Part shown: piece by piece, positions 16,709 through 24,657 of the stretch
Numbering within the stretch: the first letter of the stretch is position 1
Layout of the letters: each line of letters begins with the position of its first letter
NCBI RefSeq assembly: GCF_031846505.1
Contig: NZ_JAVRHP010000026.1
Coordinates: forward strand, 1-41,245
Direction of reading: 5' to 3'
Source of the DNA: Autumnicola edwardsiae
Lineage (GTDB): Bacteria; Bacteroidota; Bacteroidia; Flavobacteriales; Flavobacteriaceae
DNA length: 41,245 nt
Notes under the pieces: generated by a model
Told to the model about the DNA's origin: nothing
Databases searched by the model: none
What the model saw: the letters and a program-made list of their open reading frames with translations, nothing else
Position numbers and translations under genes: made by a program

Positions 16709-18985
16709 ATGAAAAAATTCAGGAAATTTATTTACGTGATCACAGTTTCCGTCTTTGCACTCCATTCCTGTAGTGTAGAAAAATTTATTCCTGAGGATGA
16801 ATATCTGTATGAAGGTGCAAATGTAGAGTTGGATACAGCTTCTAATGTAGAGGACATTCAGGAAATACAAGCTGAACTACAAAATGTTATACGTCCTGAA
16901 CCTAACAGCAAAATTTTAGGTATGCGCCCGGGTCTTTATTTTTATTATAAAGCACAAAGGAAGAAACCGGGTTTTATTAATAAATTTCTGAATAAAAAAA
17001 TAGGAGAGGAGCCTGTATATCTAAGTGATGTAGAAATTACGACTACGCAGGACCTATTGATTAACCGACTTGAAAATCGTGGTTTTTTTTACAGCAGTGT
17101 AGATGGTTCCATTAACAGGGATGAAGAGGATCAAACGGCAGGTGTGACCTATAATGCCAATCTTCCTACACCTTACAAACTGGAAAATTATGAACTGGAC
17201 AACGATTCCCTGTTGGTATATCAGGAGATAAAAAAGCTGCTGCCAGAATCTCCTTTAGACCCGGGCATGAGGTTTGATCTGCCTTTATTAAAGTTGGAAC
17301 GGGAAAGAATAGATTCTGAACTAAAAGAGAAAGGTTTTTACAATTTTAACCCGGGATTTTTAATTTTTGAAGCTGATACAAACCAATATGACCAGAAGCG
17401 TTTTGATCTTTTTCTTCGGCTGAAAGAGGAAGTTCCCGAGAGAGGAATTGTACCTTATAAAATTAATAAAGTAAATGTTTACCCAAACTACGTAGTAGGA
17501 AATGACTCTTTGATGAGGGATACGGTAAGCTATGAAGGGAAAAATTTTATCAGGGAAGAAGAATTCTTCAAGCCCAACCGTCTCGATCCATTTATTTTAA
17601 TTCAAGAGGGACAGAATTATAGTCCTTCAATTTCCCGGAATACAAGCAGGCGTCTGGGATCTATAGGAGCTTACAAGTTTGTAAACATCCGTTATGATGA
17701 GATCGATAGTTTAAGTACCGACAGCCTTGGAGTTCTGGAGGCGAATATTTTTCTTTCACCGCTTAACAAGAGGGCTATAAGGGCAGAGCTACAGGCAGTG
17801 ACGAAGTCCAACAACTTTGCAGGACCTAGTCTTGCGTTAACTTTTAGCAATCGTAATTTATGGAAAGGAGGGGAAACCCTGAACCTTACAGCTAATTTTG
17901 GTTATGAGGTTCAAATTGCAGGAGGGGACAATGCAGGCCTTAATAGTATAAACATTGGTTTAGAGGCAGACCTGCTGGTGCCGCGGCTTTTGTTTCCTAT
18001 TTCCATAGAAGATAACTGGTTTGAATATTCCATACCAAAAACGAAAATAAGTCTTGGTGGTAATTATCTCTCCAGGAGTCAGCTTTACACCTTACTCTCT
18101 GCTTCTTCCACATTTGGATATTTGTGGAATGCGAACCGCTATGTCACACACGAACTCAATCCGGTCTCCGTTAGCTATTCCCAGCTAAGTGATACTACTG
18201 AAGAGTTTGAGCAAATACTGGATGATAACCCATTCCTGAGAAGTAGTTTTGAGCAACGATTTATTGCAGGGCTTACCTATTCCTTCACTTATAATGGAAT
18301 GTTGGATGAGAATAAAACCCATCAATTTTTTGTAAACAGCACACTGGATATAGCCGGAAATTTGATAAGTCTTTTAAGCGGAAGCTCGGACGATGAAGGA
18401 GAACCAAACAAATTTCTGGGTTTGCCATATGCCCAATATGCAAAAGCTGATGTGGATTTTAGATACCATTTAAACATAGGAAATGACCAGAAGATTGCCA
18501 CCCGGTTTTTTGCAGGACTGGGGAGAGCTTATGGTAATTCTGATGTTATGCCGTTTCCGAAACAATATTTTTCCGGTGGGCCTTATAGCGTAAGAGCATT
18601 TAGAACTCGTTCCCTGGGTCCCGGGTCGTACACCCCCGAAGGAGATATTACGTATTTTGACCAGACAGGTAATTTAAGGCTTGAAGCAAATATTGAATAC
18701 CGCTTTCCAATTATTCAGTTCCTGAAAGGTGCCGTTTTTGCAGATGCCGGTAATGTCTGGAATACCGAGGAAGAAAATGCCCTGCCGGGAGGATTATTTG
18801 AATCAGACTTCACCAGCGAACTAGGTGTAGGCATTGGTGCCGGGCTTCGGGTGGATATTCAAAGCTTTGTTATACGTTTTGACCTTGCCGCGCCTATGCA
18901 CGACCCATCTCTTCCTGAAGGTGAACGATGGACATACGATTTTGGAAGCCCTATCCTTAATTTCGCTATCGGCTATCCTTTTTAA
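16709..18985 (+). CDS. tamL: TamL-type lipoprotein of the Omp85/BamA superfamily
   Basis: This is a 758-residue outer-membrane protein. It starts MKKFRKFIYVITVSVFALHSC, a signal peptide ending in a Cys lipobox (LHSC, a loose match), so it is probably lipidated, as described for the Bacteroidota TamA variant TamL. The N-terminal half holds POTRA-like units (for example VYLSDVEITTTQDLLINRLENRG). The C-terminal half is a predicted 16-strand barrel with the lid-lock signature GGPYSVRAF and a C-terminal strand ending ILNFAIGYPF with a terminal Phe. It follows tamB by 13 nt, so the pair should form one complex. An in-frame start at 16685 would overlap tamB but put eight extra residues before the signal; 16709 fits better. 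Confidence 0.92.
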   Translation: MKKFRKFIYVITVSVFALHSCSVEKFIPEDEYLYEGANVELDTASNVEDIQEIQAELQNVIRPEPNSKILGMRPGLYFYYKAQRKKPGFINKFLNKKIGEEPVYLSDVEITTTQDLLINRLENRGFFYSSVDGSINRDEEDQTAGVTYNANLPTPYKLENYELDNDSLLVYQEIKKLLPESPLDPGMRFDLPLLKLERERIDSELKEKGFYNFNPGFLIFEADTNQYDQKRFDLFLRLKEEVPERGIVPYKINKVNVYPNYVVGNDSLMRDTVSYEGKNFIREEEFFKPNRLDPFILIQEGQNYSPSISRNTSRRLGSIGAYKFVNIRYDEIDSLSTDSLGVLEANIFLSPLNKRAIRAELQAVTKSNNFAGPSLALTFSNRNLWKGGETLNLTANFGYEVQIAGGDNAGLNSINIGLEADLLVPRLLFPISIEDNWFEYSIPKTKISLGGNYLSRSQLYTLLSASSTFGYLWNANRYVTHELNPVSVSYSQLSDTTEEFEQILDDNPFLRSSFEQRFIAGLTYSFTYNGMLDENKTHQFFVNSTLDIAGNLISLLSGSSDDEGEPNKFLGLPYAQYAKADVDFRYHLNIGNDQKIATRFFAGLGRAYGNSDVMPFPKQYFSGGPYSVRAFRTRSLGPGSYTPEGDITYFDQTGNLRLEANIEYRFPIIQFLKGAVFADAGNVWNTEEENALPGGLFESDFTSELGVGIGAGLRVDIQSFVIRFDLAAPMHDPSLPEGERWTYDFGSPILNFAIGYPF

Positions 18986-18993
18986 TTCTGGAT

Positions 18994-19653
18994 TTAATGC
19001 TGCAGTTTAGGTCCAAAGCAAAGATCGCCGGCATCGCCCAGGCCGGGAACAATATATCCTTTTTCGTCCAGTTTTTCGTCTATGGTAGCGATCCAGAGAT
19101 GTGAATTGTCGGGAAACTCTCTACTAACGTATTCAATCCCTTCCTTTGCTCCAATCACAGAAACCAAATGAATTTCCTTTGGGTTTCCCATTGTTTCAAG
19201 TGCCTGCAGTACATTCACAAAAGAACTCCCGGTGGCGAGCATGGGATCTGCAAGGATCAGGATTTTCCCTTCCAGGGAAGGGGATGCCAGGTACTCCACA
19301 AGTATTTCAAAGTTTTCGTCGTCGTTTGGATGATGGCGGTAAGCTGAAATAAAAGAATTTTCTGCATCATCAAAATAATTCAGTAAACCGGTGTGAAGTG
19401 GTAATCCAGCTCTTAAAATAGAACATATTACAATTTCTTCTTCAGGAAGGTTCATTTTTATTTTCCCAAGGGGAGTAGTGATATTCTGCTCAGCATAGCG
19501 TAAACTTTTGCTTAATTCATAGCCTAATATTTCCCCGATTCTCTCCACATTTCTTCTGAAGCGCAAACGGTCTTTTTGCACAGACATATCCCTTAATTGT
19601 GCTACAAATTTGTTTCCAATAGATTTTTTTTCCAACAGATGATGTACAGTCAT
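18994..19653 (-). CDS. upp: uracil phosphoribosyltransferase
   Basis: The enzyme makes UMP from uracil and PRPP in pyrimidine salvage. The 219-residue protein has the UPRT pattern: ICSILRAGLPLHTGLLNYF for the substrate side, the PRPP-binding loop ILADPMLATGSS (about 132-143), and a C-terminal uracil-binding segment GYIVPGLGDAGDLCFG. The length matches the family. It is cytoplasmic and monocistronic. Its stop lies only 8 nt from the stop of tamL, and I see no hairpin between the two convergent genes. Confidence 0.96.
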   Translation of the reverse strand: MTVHHLLEKKSIGNKFVAQLRDMSVQKDRLRFRRNVERIGEILGYELSKSLRYAEQNITTPLGKIKMNLPEEEIVICSILRAGLPLHTGLLNYFDDAENSFISAYRHHPNDDENFEILVEYLASPSLEGKILILADPMLATGSSFVNVLQALETMGNPKEIHLVSVIGAKEGIEYVSREFPDNSHLWIATIDEKLDEKGYIVPGLGDAGDLCFGPKLQH

Positions 19654-19847
19654 AATTTAAAATTGCTTTGGGCCGGACCCGGAGAAGAATAGGTTCTAAT
19701 GTACTACGTCAAAAAATAATGGACAACTTCTTTAGGTTTTTTATTGCATCTTTTTAAGGAACTATAGTTTATTTGTTATTTCGGGAAAGTACTTTCTTTT
19801 CCTTTAATTAGTATCTTTAAAACCTATTAACCATTCAGAAAAAGAAG

Positions 19848-20381
19848 ATGGAGAAATATGGCAGGATCACTAATCCGGGTATAGTGAAATTTGAGAGAAC
19901 TTTTCCAAATGAAATAGTGGAAGTATGGGATTATTTAACAGATTCTGAAAAGCGCGGGCTCTGGTTAGCTTCCGGAGAAATGCGAATGGCGGTAGGAGGG
20001 GAGGTTACCCTTATCTTTCAGCATAGAAATTTGTCCACGCAGGAAGATGCTGTTCCTGAAAAATTTAAGGAGAAAGCAGATGGGGAAATAATGAAGGAAG
20101 AAATAATCCGTTTGGATCCACCTAATTTAGTAAGTTTCACGTGGAGTGGCGATTCTATGGTAACATTTGAGCTTAGCAGGAAAGGAGACCAAACACACCT
20201 TATTCTTACACATCAAAACCTGGGAAAGAACAAGGGCACCTTGATAGGAGTTTGTAGTGGATGGCACACCCATTTAAACATACTTTCTGACCGGCTGGAA
20301 GGTTTAGAGCCCAAAGGATTCTGGACGACCTATAACGATTTGGAAGCCGAATATGTGCAGCGAATTGCGGCAAATACCTGA
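19848..20381 (+). CDS. SRPBCC-fold (AHSA1-like) protein
   Basis: This is a 177-residue soluble protein. It opens with a strand followed by FPNEIVEVWDYLTDSEKRGLWLASGEM and then a glycine-rich turn (MAVGGEVTLIFQ), the normal arrangement of the AHSA1 / START-like (SRPBCC) family. The middle EEIIRLDPPNLVSFTWSGDSMVTFEL and the late SGWHTHLNILSDRLEG fit the rest of that fold. These proteins bind hydrophobic ligands or act in stress responses; no specific ligand can be named. The gene is alone, with a gap on both sides. Confidence 0.85.
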   Translation: MEKYGRITNPGIVKFERTFPNEIVEVWDYLTDSEKRGLWLASGEMRMAVGGEVTLIFQHRNLSTQEDAVPEKFKEKADGEIMKEEIIRLDPPNLVSFTWSGDSMVTFELSRKGDQTHLILTHQNLGKNKGTLIGVCSGWHTHLNILSDRLEGLEPKGFWTTYNDLEAEYVQRIAANT

Positions 20382-20419
20382 TATCTGGAAGATTGTTCCT
20401 TATTATAAATTTTTGGCTG

Positions 20420-20427
20420 TATTTTTG
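20420..20427 (+). promoter_or_regulatory. candidate -7 box upstream of secreted-protein gene
   Basis: TATTTTTG matches TAnnTTTG exactly, 49 nt before the ATG at 20477. A TTG lies 24 nt upstream, slightly outside the usual spacing. Confidence 0.4.
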
Positions 20428-20476
20428 TTACTAATTGAAGAGCCGCCGTTTGTTCAATTTTGTTATAAGTTCAAAA

Positions 20477-21106
20477 ATGAAATATTTCTTTACTTTACTT
20501 TTGTTTACAGGTCTCACTATAGGAGCCCATGCACAGATTGAAATTCCGAGATCTACAAATTCCGGTACCATTTTACCGGCTCTCCCAGAGGACAATACCA
20601 ACGGTACTTTTTCTTCATTAAGACTAAATAAGGAGGAGGATAAAGAGAATAACTTCCTAAAAAAGGAACCAAAGAAACTTGATTTCCGGGAAACGAAAAA
20701 TGAGTTTTTAACTGCCGGTGATGCGGTCGAAAAGAAATGGAAAGAAGATAAAGAAGCAAAAGACGAGTACAAAAATGACCAATACTTAGGTGATTTTACT
20801 ACTAAAGGTGCTTATGTGGAACTTTATTGCCGTGATCATGAGTTCGTAGACGGTGATCGCGTGCGAATATGGGTTAATGGAACAGTAGTGGAACAGAGTA
20901 TTGTACTTAGCGGCGGTTACAGGCCAATTCTTATTACCCTGGACAGCGGACTCAATAATATCGAATTTGAAGCCCTTAACCAGGGGTACTCCGGACCTAA
21001 CACTGCAGAACTACGGGTATTTGATGCAGCCGGGCAACCGGTTACACGTAATGTCTGGAACCTTCTCACGGGAGCAAAAGCTAGTATTATTATCCTGAAA
21101 CAATAG
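20477..21106 (+). CDS. secreted protein with C-terminal beta domain
   Basis: This is a 209-residue protein. Residues 1-19 are a standard signal peptide ending AHA before QIEIP, with no lipobox. Residues about 45-100 are highly charged (NKEEDKENNFLKKEPKK). The last 105 residues look like a compact beta domain (YLGDFTTKGAYVELYCRDHEFVDGD ... ILITLDSGLNNIEFEALNQG) in the style of adhesion or carbohydrate-binding folds. I recognise it only as a Bacteroidota-type exported protein of unknown function. ATG 20477 is chosen because the signal peptide starts there; the open frame extends upstream to 20435 without adding a signal. Confidence 0.78.
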   Translation: MKYFFTLLLFTGLTIGAHAQIEIPRSTNSGTILPALPEDNTNGTFSSLRLNKEEDKENNFLKKEPKKLDFRETKNEFLTAGDAVEKKWKEDKEAKDEYKNDQYLGDFTTKGAYVELYCRDHEFVDGDRVRIWVNGTVVEQSIVLSGGYRPILITLDSGLNNIEFEALNQGYSGPNTAELRVFDAAGQPVTRNVWNLLTGAKASIIILKQ

Positions 21107-21165
21107 CTTTATCTACTGCAACTTAAATCTTAATTTCCTTCGGAACTAGAACTAATTCTCAACTT

Positions 21166-21180
21166 TTCTCAATTTGAGAA
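21166..21180. promoter_or_regulatory. 15-nt palindrome TTCTCAA-T-TTGAGAA
   Basis: A perfect inverted repeat with a single-base centre lies in the 275-bp gap before the membrane-protein gene. It could be an operator or a small hairpin. No T-run follows, so it is not an obvious terminator. Confidence 0.35.
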
Positions 21181-21183
21181 ATC

Positions 21184-21203
21184 ATATCGATATTTGCCAT
21201 TTT
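21184..21203 (-). repeat. dispersed intergenic motif copy
   Basis: The minus strand reads AAAATGGCAAATATCGATAT, close to the core AAAATGGCAATTWTCGTAC seen elsewhere. It lies 4 nt after the 15-nt palindrome in the same gap. Confidence 0.5.
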
Positions 21204-21381
21204 AAAGCGGATACTCCAAAATTCACATTTTCGCACTTTGCGCTGTTTAAAAGTGAAATAATTTTAAAATAAGTGCTAGAGAAACGTTAAATCATTCGCT
21301 GTTTAACGATTAATTATCCTTTATTTCCTCCATTTTCTTTTCTGTTGCCTTAATTTAGAAGAAACCAACTAAAAAGTAATT

Positions 21382-22446
21382 ATGGATACAACACGTACAA
21401 CACGAACAAGAACAGGCTTTGACGACTTAAAGGATAAAGTTACCCGTAGTTCCTGGGGCGCTATATTTGCTGGCGCACTTACTGCCCTGGCAGTGGCTTT
21501 CCTCCTAAATCTGTTGGGATTGGGAATTGGATTGACTTCAATAAACCCAATGACAGAATCTGATCCTCTTGCAGGCCTTGGAACGGGAACCATAATCTGG
21601 TGGGGGTTATCCAACCTGGTAGCTTTATTTGTTGGAGGTATGGTGGCAGGGCGTATGTCCGGCTTTCCTTCTTCTGCAGATGGTGGAATTCACGGATTTC
21701 TTGCCTGGGCGCTTTATACGATGATTACGTTCTATTTTCTTACCTCTACCGTAGGATCAATACTGAATGGTATGGGAAACATGGTTTCAGGTTTATTTGG
21801 AGGTAACCAGTCAGAACAGGTTACTGTACAGGTGCAGGAGGCACAACAGCAAAGTCAGGAGCAGGCCAGTTTCTCCATTGAAAAGGCAAAGCAGCAGGTG
21901 ATGGAGGTAATAAATACCGCAGAAAGGTATGATATTGTACCGGAAGATGCCTCTACAGAAACTACTGAGATGCTGGAAAATACTCAGGCGAATGCCAAAG
22001 GAATGATAAGATCTATGGAAATTGAAGAATTCTTCAACGACCTGACTTTTAATATGGATGAAAACGGAAATCTCAATATAGAATTACAGGGAGATGGAGA
22101 CTATATTCAGGTAGAAGAATTAAAAAATTATCTTACAAACAATACCCAACTTAGCGAATCAGAGATCGATGGAATGATTCAAAAATGGGAAACCAATATT
22201 CAACAAGCTATCGAAAAAGCTGAACAAGCTTATGCCGATGCAAAACAGAAAGCTGTTGAATTAAGTGACAAGATTACAGATGCAGTAGGGACGTTTAGTA
22301 TTATTGCCTTTGGTGTCTTGCTGCTCGGGGCATTAGCTGCAGTCTTTGGAGGTAGCCTGGGCTCTCCGGAGTTTACTGTTAATGAAGAACATCAAATAAA
22401 AGAAGCCCGTGATGATGAAGATCACTATCGCAGAGATCGAAGATAA
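21382..22446 (+). CDS. membrane protein with a long periplasmic or cytosolic helical insert
   Basis: This is a 354-residue protein. Three hydrophobic segments lie within residues 25-130 (for example AIFAGALTALAVAFLLNLLGLGIGL and LSNLVALFVGGMVAGRM). Residues about 145-300 are hydrophilic and mostly helical, rich in Gln, Glu and Ala (QVQEAQQQSQEQASFSIEKA, QAIEKAEQAYADAKQKA). A fourth segment (IIAFGVLLLGALAAVFGGSLG) precedes a charged tail ending DHYRRDRR. I do not recognise a named family; it looks like a stress-type envelope protein. It has its own leader and a clear terminator, so it is probably a single transcript. Confidence 0.8.
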   Translation: MDTTRTTRTRTGFDDLKDKVTRSSWGAIFAGALTALAVAFLLNLLGLGIGLTSINPMTESDPLAGLGTGTIIWWGLSNLVALFVGGMVAGRMSGFPSSADGGIHGFLAWALYTMITFYFLTSTVGSILNGMGNMVSGLFGGNQSEQVTVQVQEAQQQSQEQASFSIEKAKQQVMEVINTAERYDIVPEDASTETTEMLENTQANAKGMIRSMEIEEFFNDLTFNMDENGNLNIELQGDGDYIQVEELKNYLTNNTQLSESEIDGMIQKWETNIQQAIEKAEQAYADAKQKAVELSDKITDAVGTFSIIAFGVLLLGALAAVFGGSLGSPEFTVNEEHQIKEARDDEDHYRRDRR

Positions 22447-22467
22447 TTTTTGGGAATAGAACAAGAC

Positions 22468-22499
22468 AAAGCCGCAAAAATATTTTTTGTGGCTTTTTT
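22468..22499 (+). terminator. terminator of the 21382-22446 gene
   Basis: AAAGCCGCAAAAA (22468-22480) pairs with the following TTTTTGTGGCTTT (22484-22496), with one G-T wobble, and runs into TTTTTT. It lies 22 nt after the stop codon. Confidence 0.82.
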
Positions 22500-22519
22500 C
22501 ATGAATAAATGTAATTTTG
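22486..22519 (+). promoter_or_regulatory. candidate promoter of the deformylase-like gene
   Basis: TTTG (22486-22489) lies 22 nt before TAATTTTG (22512-22519), fitting the Bacteroidota pattern TTTG-N(17-23)-TAnnTTTG. The start codon is 25 nt further on. The -33 box sits inside the right arm of the preceding terminator. Confidence 0.5.
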
Positions 22520-22544
22520 CTGAAGTTGTTATAATTCGAAAAAA

Positions 22545-23186
22545 ATGAAAAATTTATTCTCTGTACTACTTCTTACTTTGCTAATTGCCGGCTGTTCCAG
22601 CATGAGAAATAACAAAGCTGTAGGAAATTCATTCACGCAGGAGCAGGTAGAAATGATAATGTCTTCAGATAGTTCCCGGCCCATGCGGGTTTTCAAAATT
22701 ACCAATACCAGTGATTCTATCTTACTAAGGACCAAAAGCGAAGATGTAACAGTAGATCCTTCAGATCCTGTCTTAAGAACTTTTGTAAATCGTCTTTATA
22801 AGACAGTTACAGACAGCATGTCCCTGGGAGCGGGGATTGCGGCTCCACAAGTTGGGATTCTGAAGAACATTATCTGGGTTCAGCGTTTTGATAAAGAGAA
22901 TTTTCCGTATGAGCTATTTCTCAATCCAAAGATCATACAGTATTCCGAGTTAAAACAGGATTGTCTTGAAGGTTGTCTTTCTATTCCAGATCGTCGTGAC
23001 ACTACAAAGACGAGGTCTTACGCTGTCCTGGTAGAATACGATAAATTAGATAATACCCATCATGTAGAAATGGTAGAAGATTTTACGGCTGTTATTTTTC
23101 AGCATGAAATCGATCATTTAAACGGAATTCTGTACCTGGATCACCTTCAAAAGGAGATAAAGGATGCCGCCGGTGTTGACCGCTAA
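22545..23186 (+). CDS. peptide deformylase homologue with lipoprotein signal
   Basis: This is a 213-residue protein of the peptide deformylase family, which removes formyl groups from N-terminal Met in the cytosol. All three catalytic motifs are intact: GAGIAAPQVG (95-104), EGCLSIP (142-148, with the metal-ligand Cys144) and HEIDH (187-191, two His ligands and the catalytic Glu). However, residues 1-17 (MKNLFSVLLLTLLIAGC) are a textbook lipoprotein signal with lipobox IAGC, followed by a 50-residue linker. If processed it would be a periplasm-facing or surface lipoprotein, separated from ribosomes. No in-frame ATG allows a cytosolic form with a normal N-terminus except Met residues at 20, 38, 40 and 47. 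It may act on exported formylated or acylated peptides, or its role may be quite different. Its stop abuts that of the convergent permease. Confidence 0.9.
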   Translation: MKNLFSVLLLTLLIAGCSSMRNNKAVGNSFTQEQVEMIMSSDSSRPMRVFKITNTSDSILLRTKSEDVTVDPSDPVLRTFVNRLYKTVTDSMSLGAGIAAPQVGILKNIIWVQRFDKENFPYELFLNPKIIQYSELKQDCLEGCLSIPDRRDTTKTRSYAVLVEYDKLDNTHHVEMVEDFTAVIFQHEIDHLNGILYLDHLQKEIKDAAGVDR

Positions 23187-24431
23187 CTAGAGATTTCCCT
23201 GAAAAAGATTATAAATATTGAATCCAAAAAGAATTAGAATTGTCAGCAGTGCAACTACGGTAGGGATAGGAATATTATTTACATTTATGGGAATACGGAA
23301 ATATGGTTTTTTGTTATTCTCACCTCGATTTAAATAACGTAACCTTAGCAAAGCAGAGTTAACCATTCCAAAAACTATAAAAATAAAGATGTTACTTATA
23401 CTGGCCACCACTTTTAAGTTACCTATTAACCCAAAAATTATAGCCAGTACTGCGATCGCAACTATGGCATAGTTAGGTGTATTTGTGCCTATTCCTTTAA
23501 GTGTGGTAAATCGCTTCATCCAACCAATTTCACTGTCTCTTGCAACATCGTAAATCAGCCGGGACGTACCGAGGATGTTACTAAGTATGGTTTTACTGGT
23601 TGCAAAAAGCGCTACAATTACAAGGATTGTTGCTCCAATACTGCCCAGCTTTGTTTCGATAACAGCAGCAAGCGGACCATCTGAACCCGAAAGTTCTTCC
23701 CAACCCATCACGCTTACGGCACAAATAGCAATAAGCACATAAATCAATAAAACTGCGAGGCCGCTGAACATTACCGCCTTCGGCATATTTTTTTCCGGTT
23801 CTTTCGTTTCTTCAGCCATCTTCACCAGGTCCTCAAAACCTATATAGCTAAAGAAAATAAGAGCTCCCCCGGCTAAAATTCCTGTCCAACCTTTGTCGTT
23901 AAGCTTAAAAAGGCTTGTGGAGCCTATATCGGGAATGCATACAACCACGACCAGTGCCAATCCAAGCAAGGTAACAACAGTAGCAAAAGAGTTATAATAA
24001 GAGCTGTATTTAGAGCCCAGAATATTAAATAAGGCCATTAGAGCTACAATTATGATCACAATTATCCAGGAGGGGACCTCTAACAGGCGGCTAAAGTAAT
24101 CTGCAAAACTAATAGAGATAGCTGCTGCGGCCACAATTCCAGTAAAGGCCATAAAAAAAGACATATATTGGGCTGTTTTTTCTCCCAAACCTTGCTTTAT
24201 ATATTCAAAACTTCCACCAGCATCTGGAAAGCGGCTTACAAATTCGGAATAGGATAACCCTGTTAGTAATGCAACAATTGCAGCTATAACAAAACTTAAC
24301 CAGAGCATATTTCCTCCAAGAGAGGCTGCCTGTCCTATAATTGCATAAATGCCCGCTCCTACTATCCCACCTACTCCAAACATTAGTACATCCCATAAGC
24401 CCAGGGAACGCTTAAGTTTTTCTTTTGCCAT
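23187..24431 (-). CDS. APC-superfamily amino acid permease
   Basis: This is a 414-residue inner-membrane transporter with about 12 hydrophobic segments. The first contains the APC signature GVGGIVGAGIYAIIG (unwound helix 1). Family-like stretches follow: LTGLSYSEFVSRFPDAGGSFEYIKQGLGE, FFSYIGFEDLVKMAEETKEPEKNMPKA and LSNILGTSRLIYDVARD. It resembles cationic or general amino acid permeases of the YfnA/CAT type, but the substrate cannot be read from sequence. It is a single gene; its stop directly abuts the stop of the deformylase homologue, with no room for a terminator between them. Confidence 0.93.
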   Translation of the reverse strand: MAKEKLKRSLGLWDVLMFGVGGIVGAGIYAIIGQAASLGGNMLWLSFVIAAIVALLTGLSYSEFVSRFPDAGGSFEYIKQGLGEKTAQYMSFFMAFTGIVAAAAISISFADYFSRLLEVPSWIIVIIIVALMALFNILGSKYSSYYNSFATVVTLLGLALVVVVCIPDIGSTSLFKLNDKGWTGILAGGALIFFSYIGFEDLVKMAEETKEPEKNMPKAVMFSGLAVLLIYVLIAICAVSVMGWEELSGSDGPLAAVIETKLGSIGATILVIVALFATSKTILSNILGTSRLIYDVARDSEIGWMKRFTTLKGIGTNTPNYAIVAIAVLAIIFGLIGNLKVVASISNIFIFIVFGMVNSALLRLRYLNRGENNKKPYFRIPINVNNIPIPTVVALLTILILFGFNIYNLFQGNL

Positions 24432-24574
24432 TCTTCTAAATTTCCGGTTTTTCGGAATATAAGTTTTTAAGAATGCAAAGCACGAGGTTTTAAAAAGTTG
24501 TTAGGAAAAAAATAACAAATCTCTAAAGTCTTTTTTCATATCAATATTGCGTGATCATTTCTTGTTTATCAGTA

Positions 24575-24586
24575 AATCAATTGATT
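24575..24586. promoter_or_regulatory. 12-bp palindrome AATCAATTGATT
   Basis: A perfect palindrome lies in the divergent gap between the permease and the AraC-family regulator, about 80 bp before the regulator. It is a possible binding site for a dimeric regulator of either gene; nothing further supports it. Confidence 0.35.
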
Positions 24587-24649
24587 ACATAAAGTCTTAA
24601 ACATTCGTTAAACATTTCCTGAATAAAATTTCTCCGGTTGAATTAACCT

Positions 24650-24657
24650 TAAATTTG
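24650..24657 (+). promoter_or_regulatory. TAAATTTG box overlapping the proposed AraC start
   Basis: An exact TAnnTTTG match overlaps the TTG start codon at 24655. Either it is a chance match or the true start is downstream. No good -33 box is visible. Confidence 0.25.
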
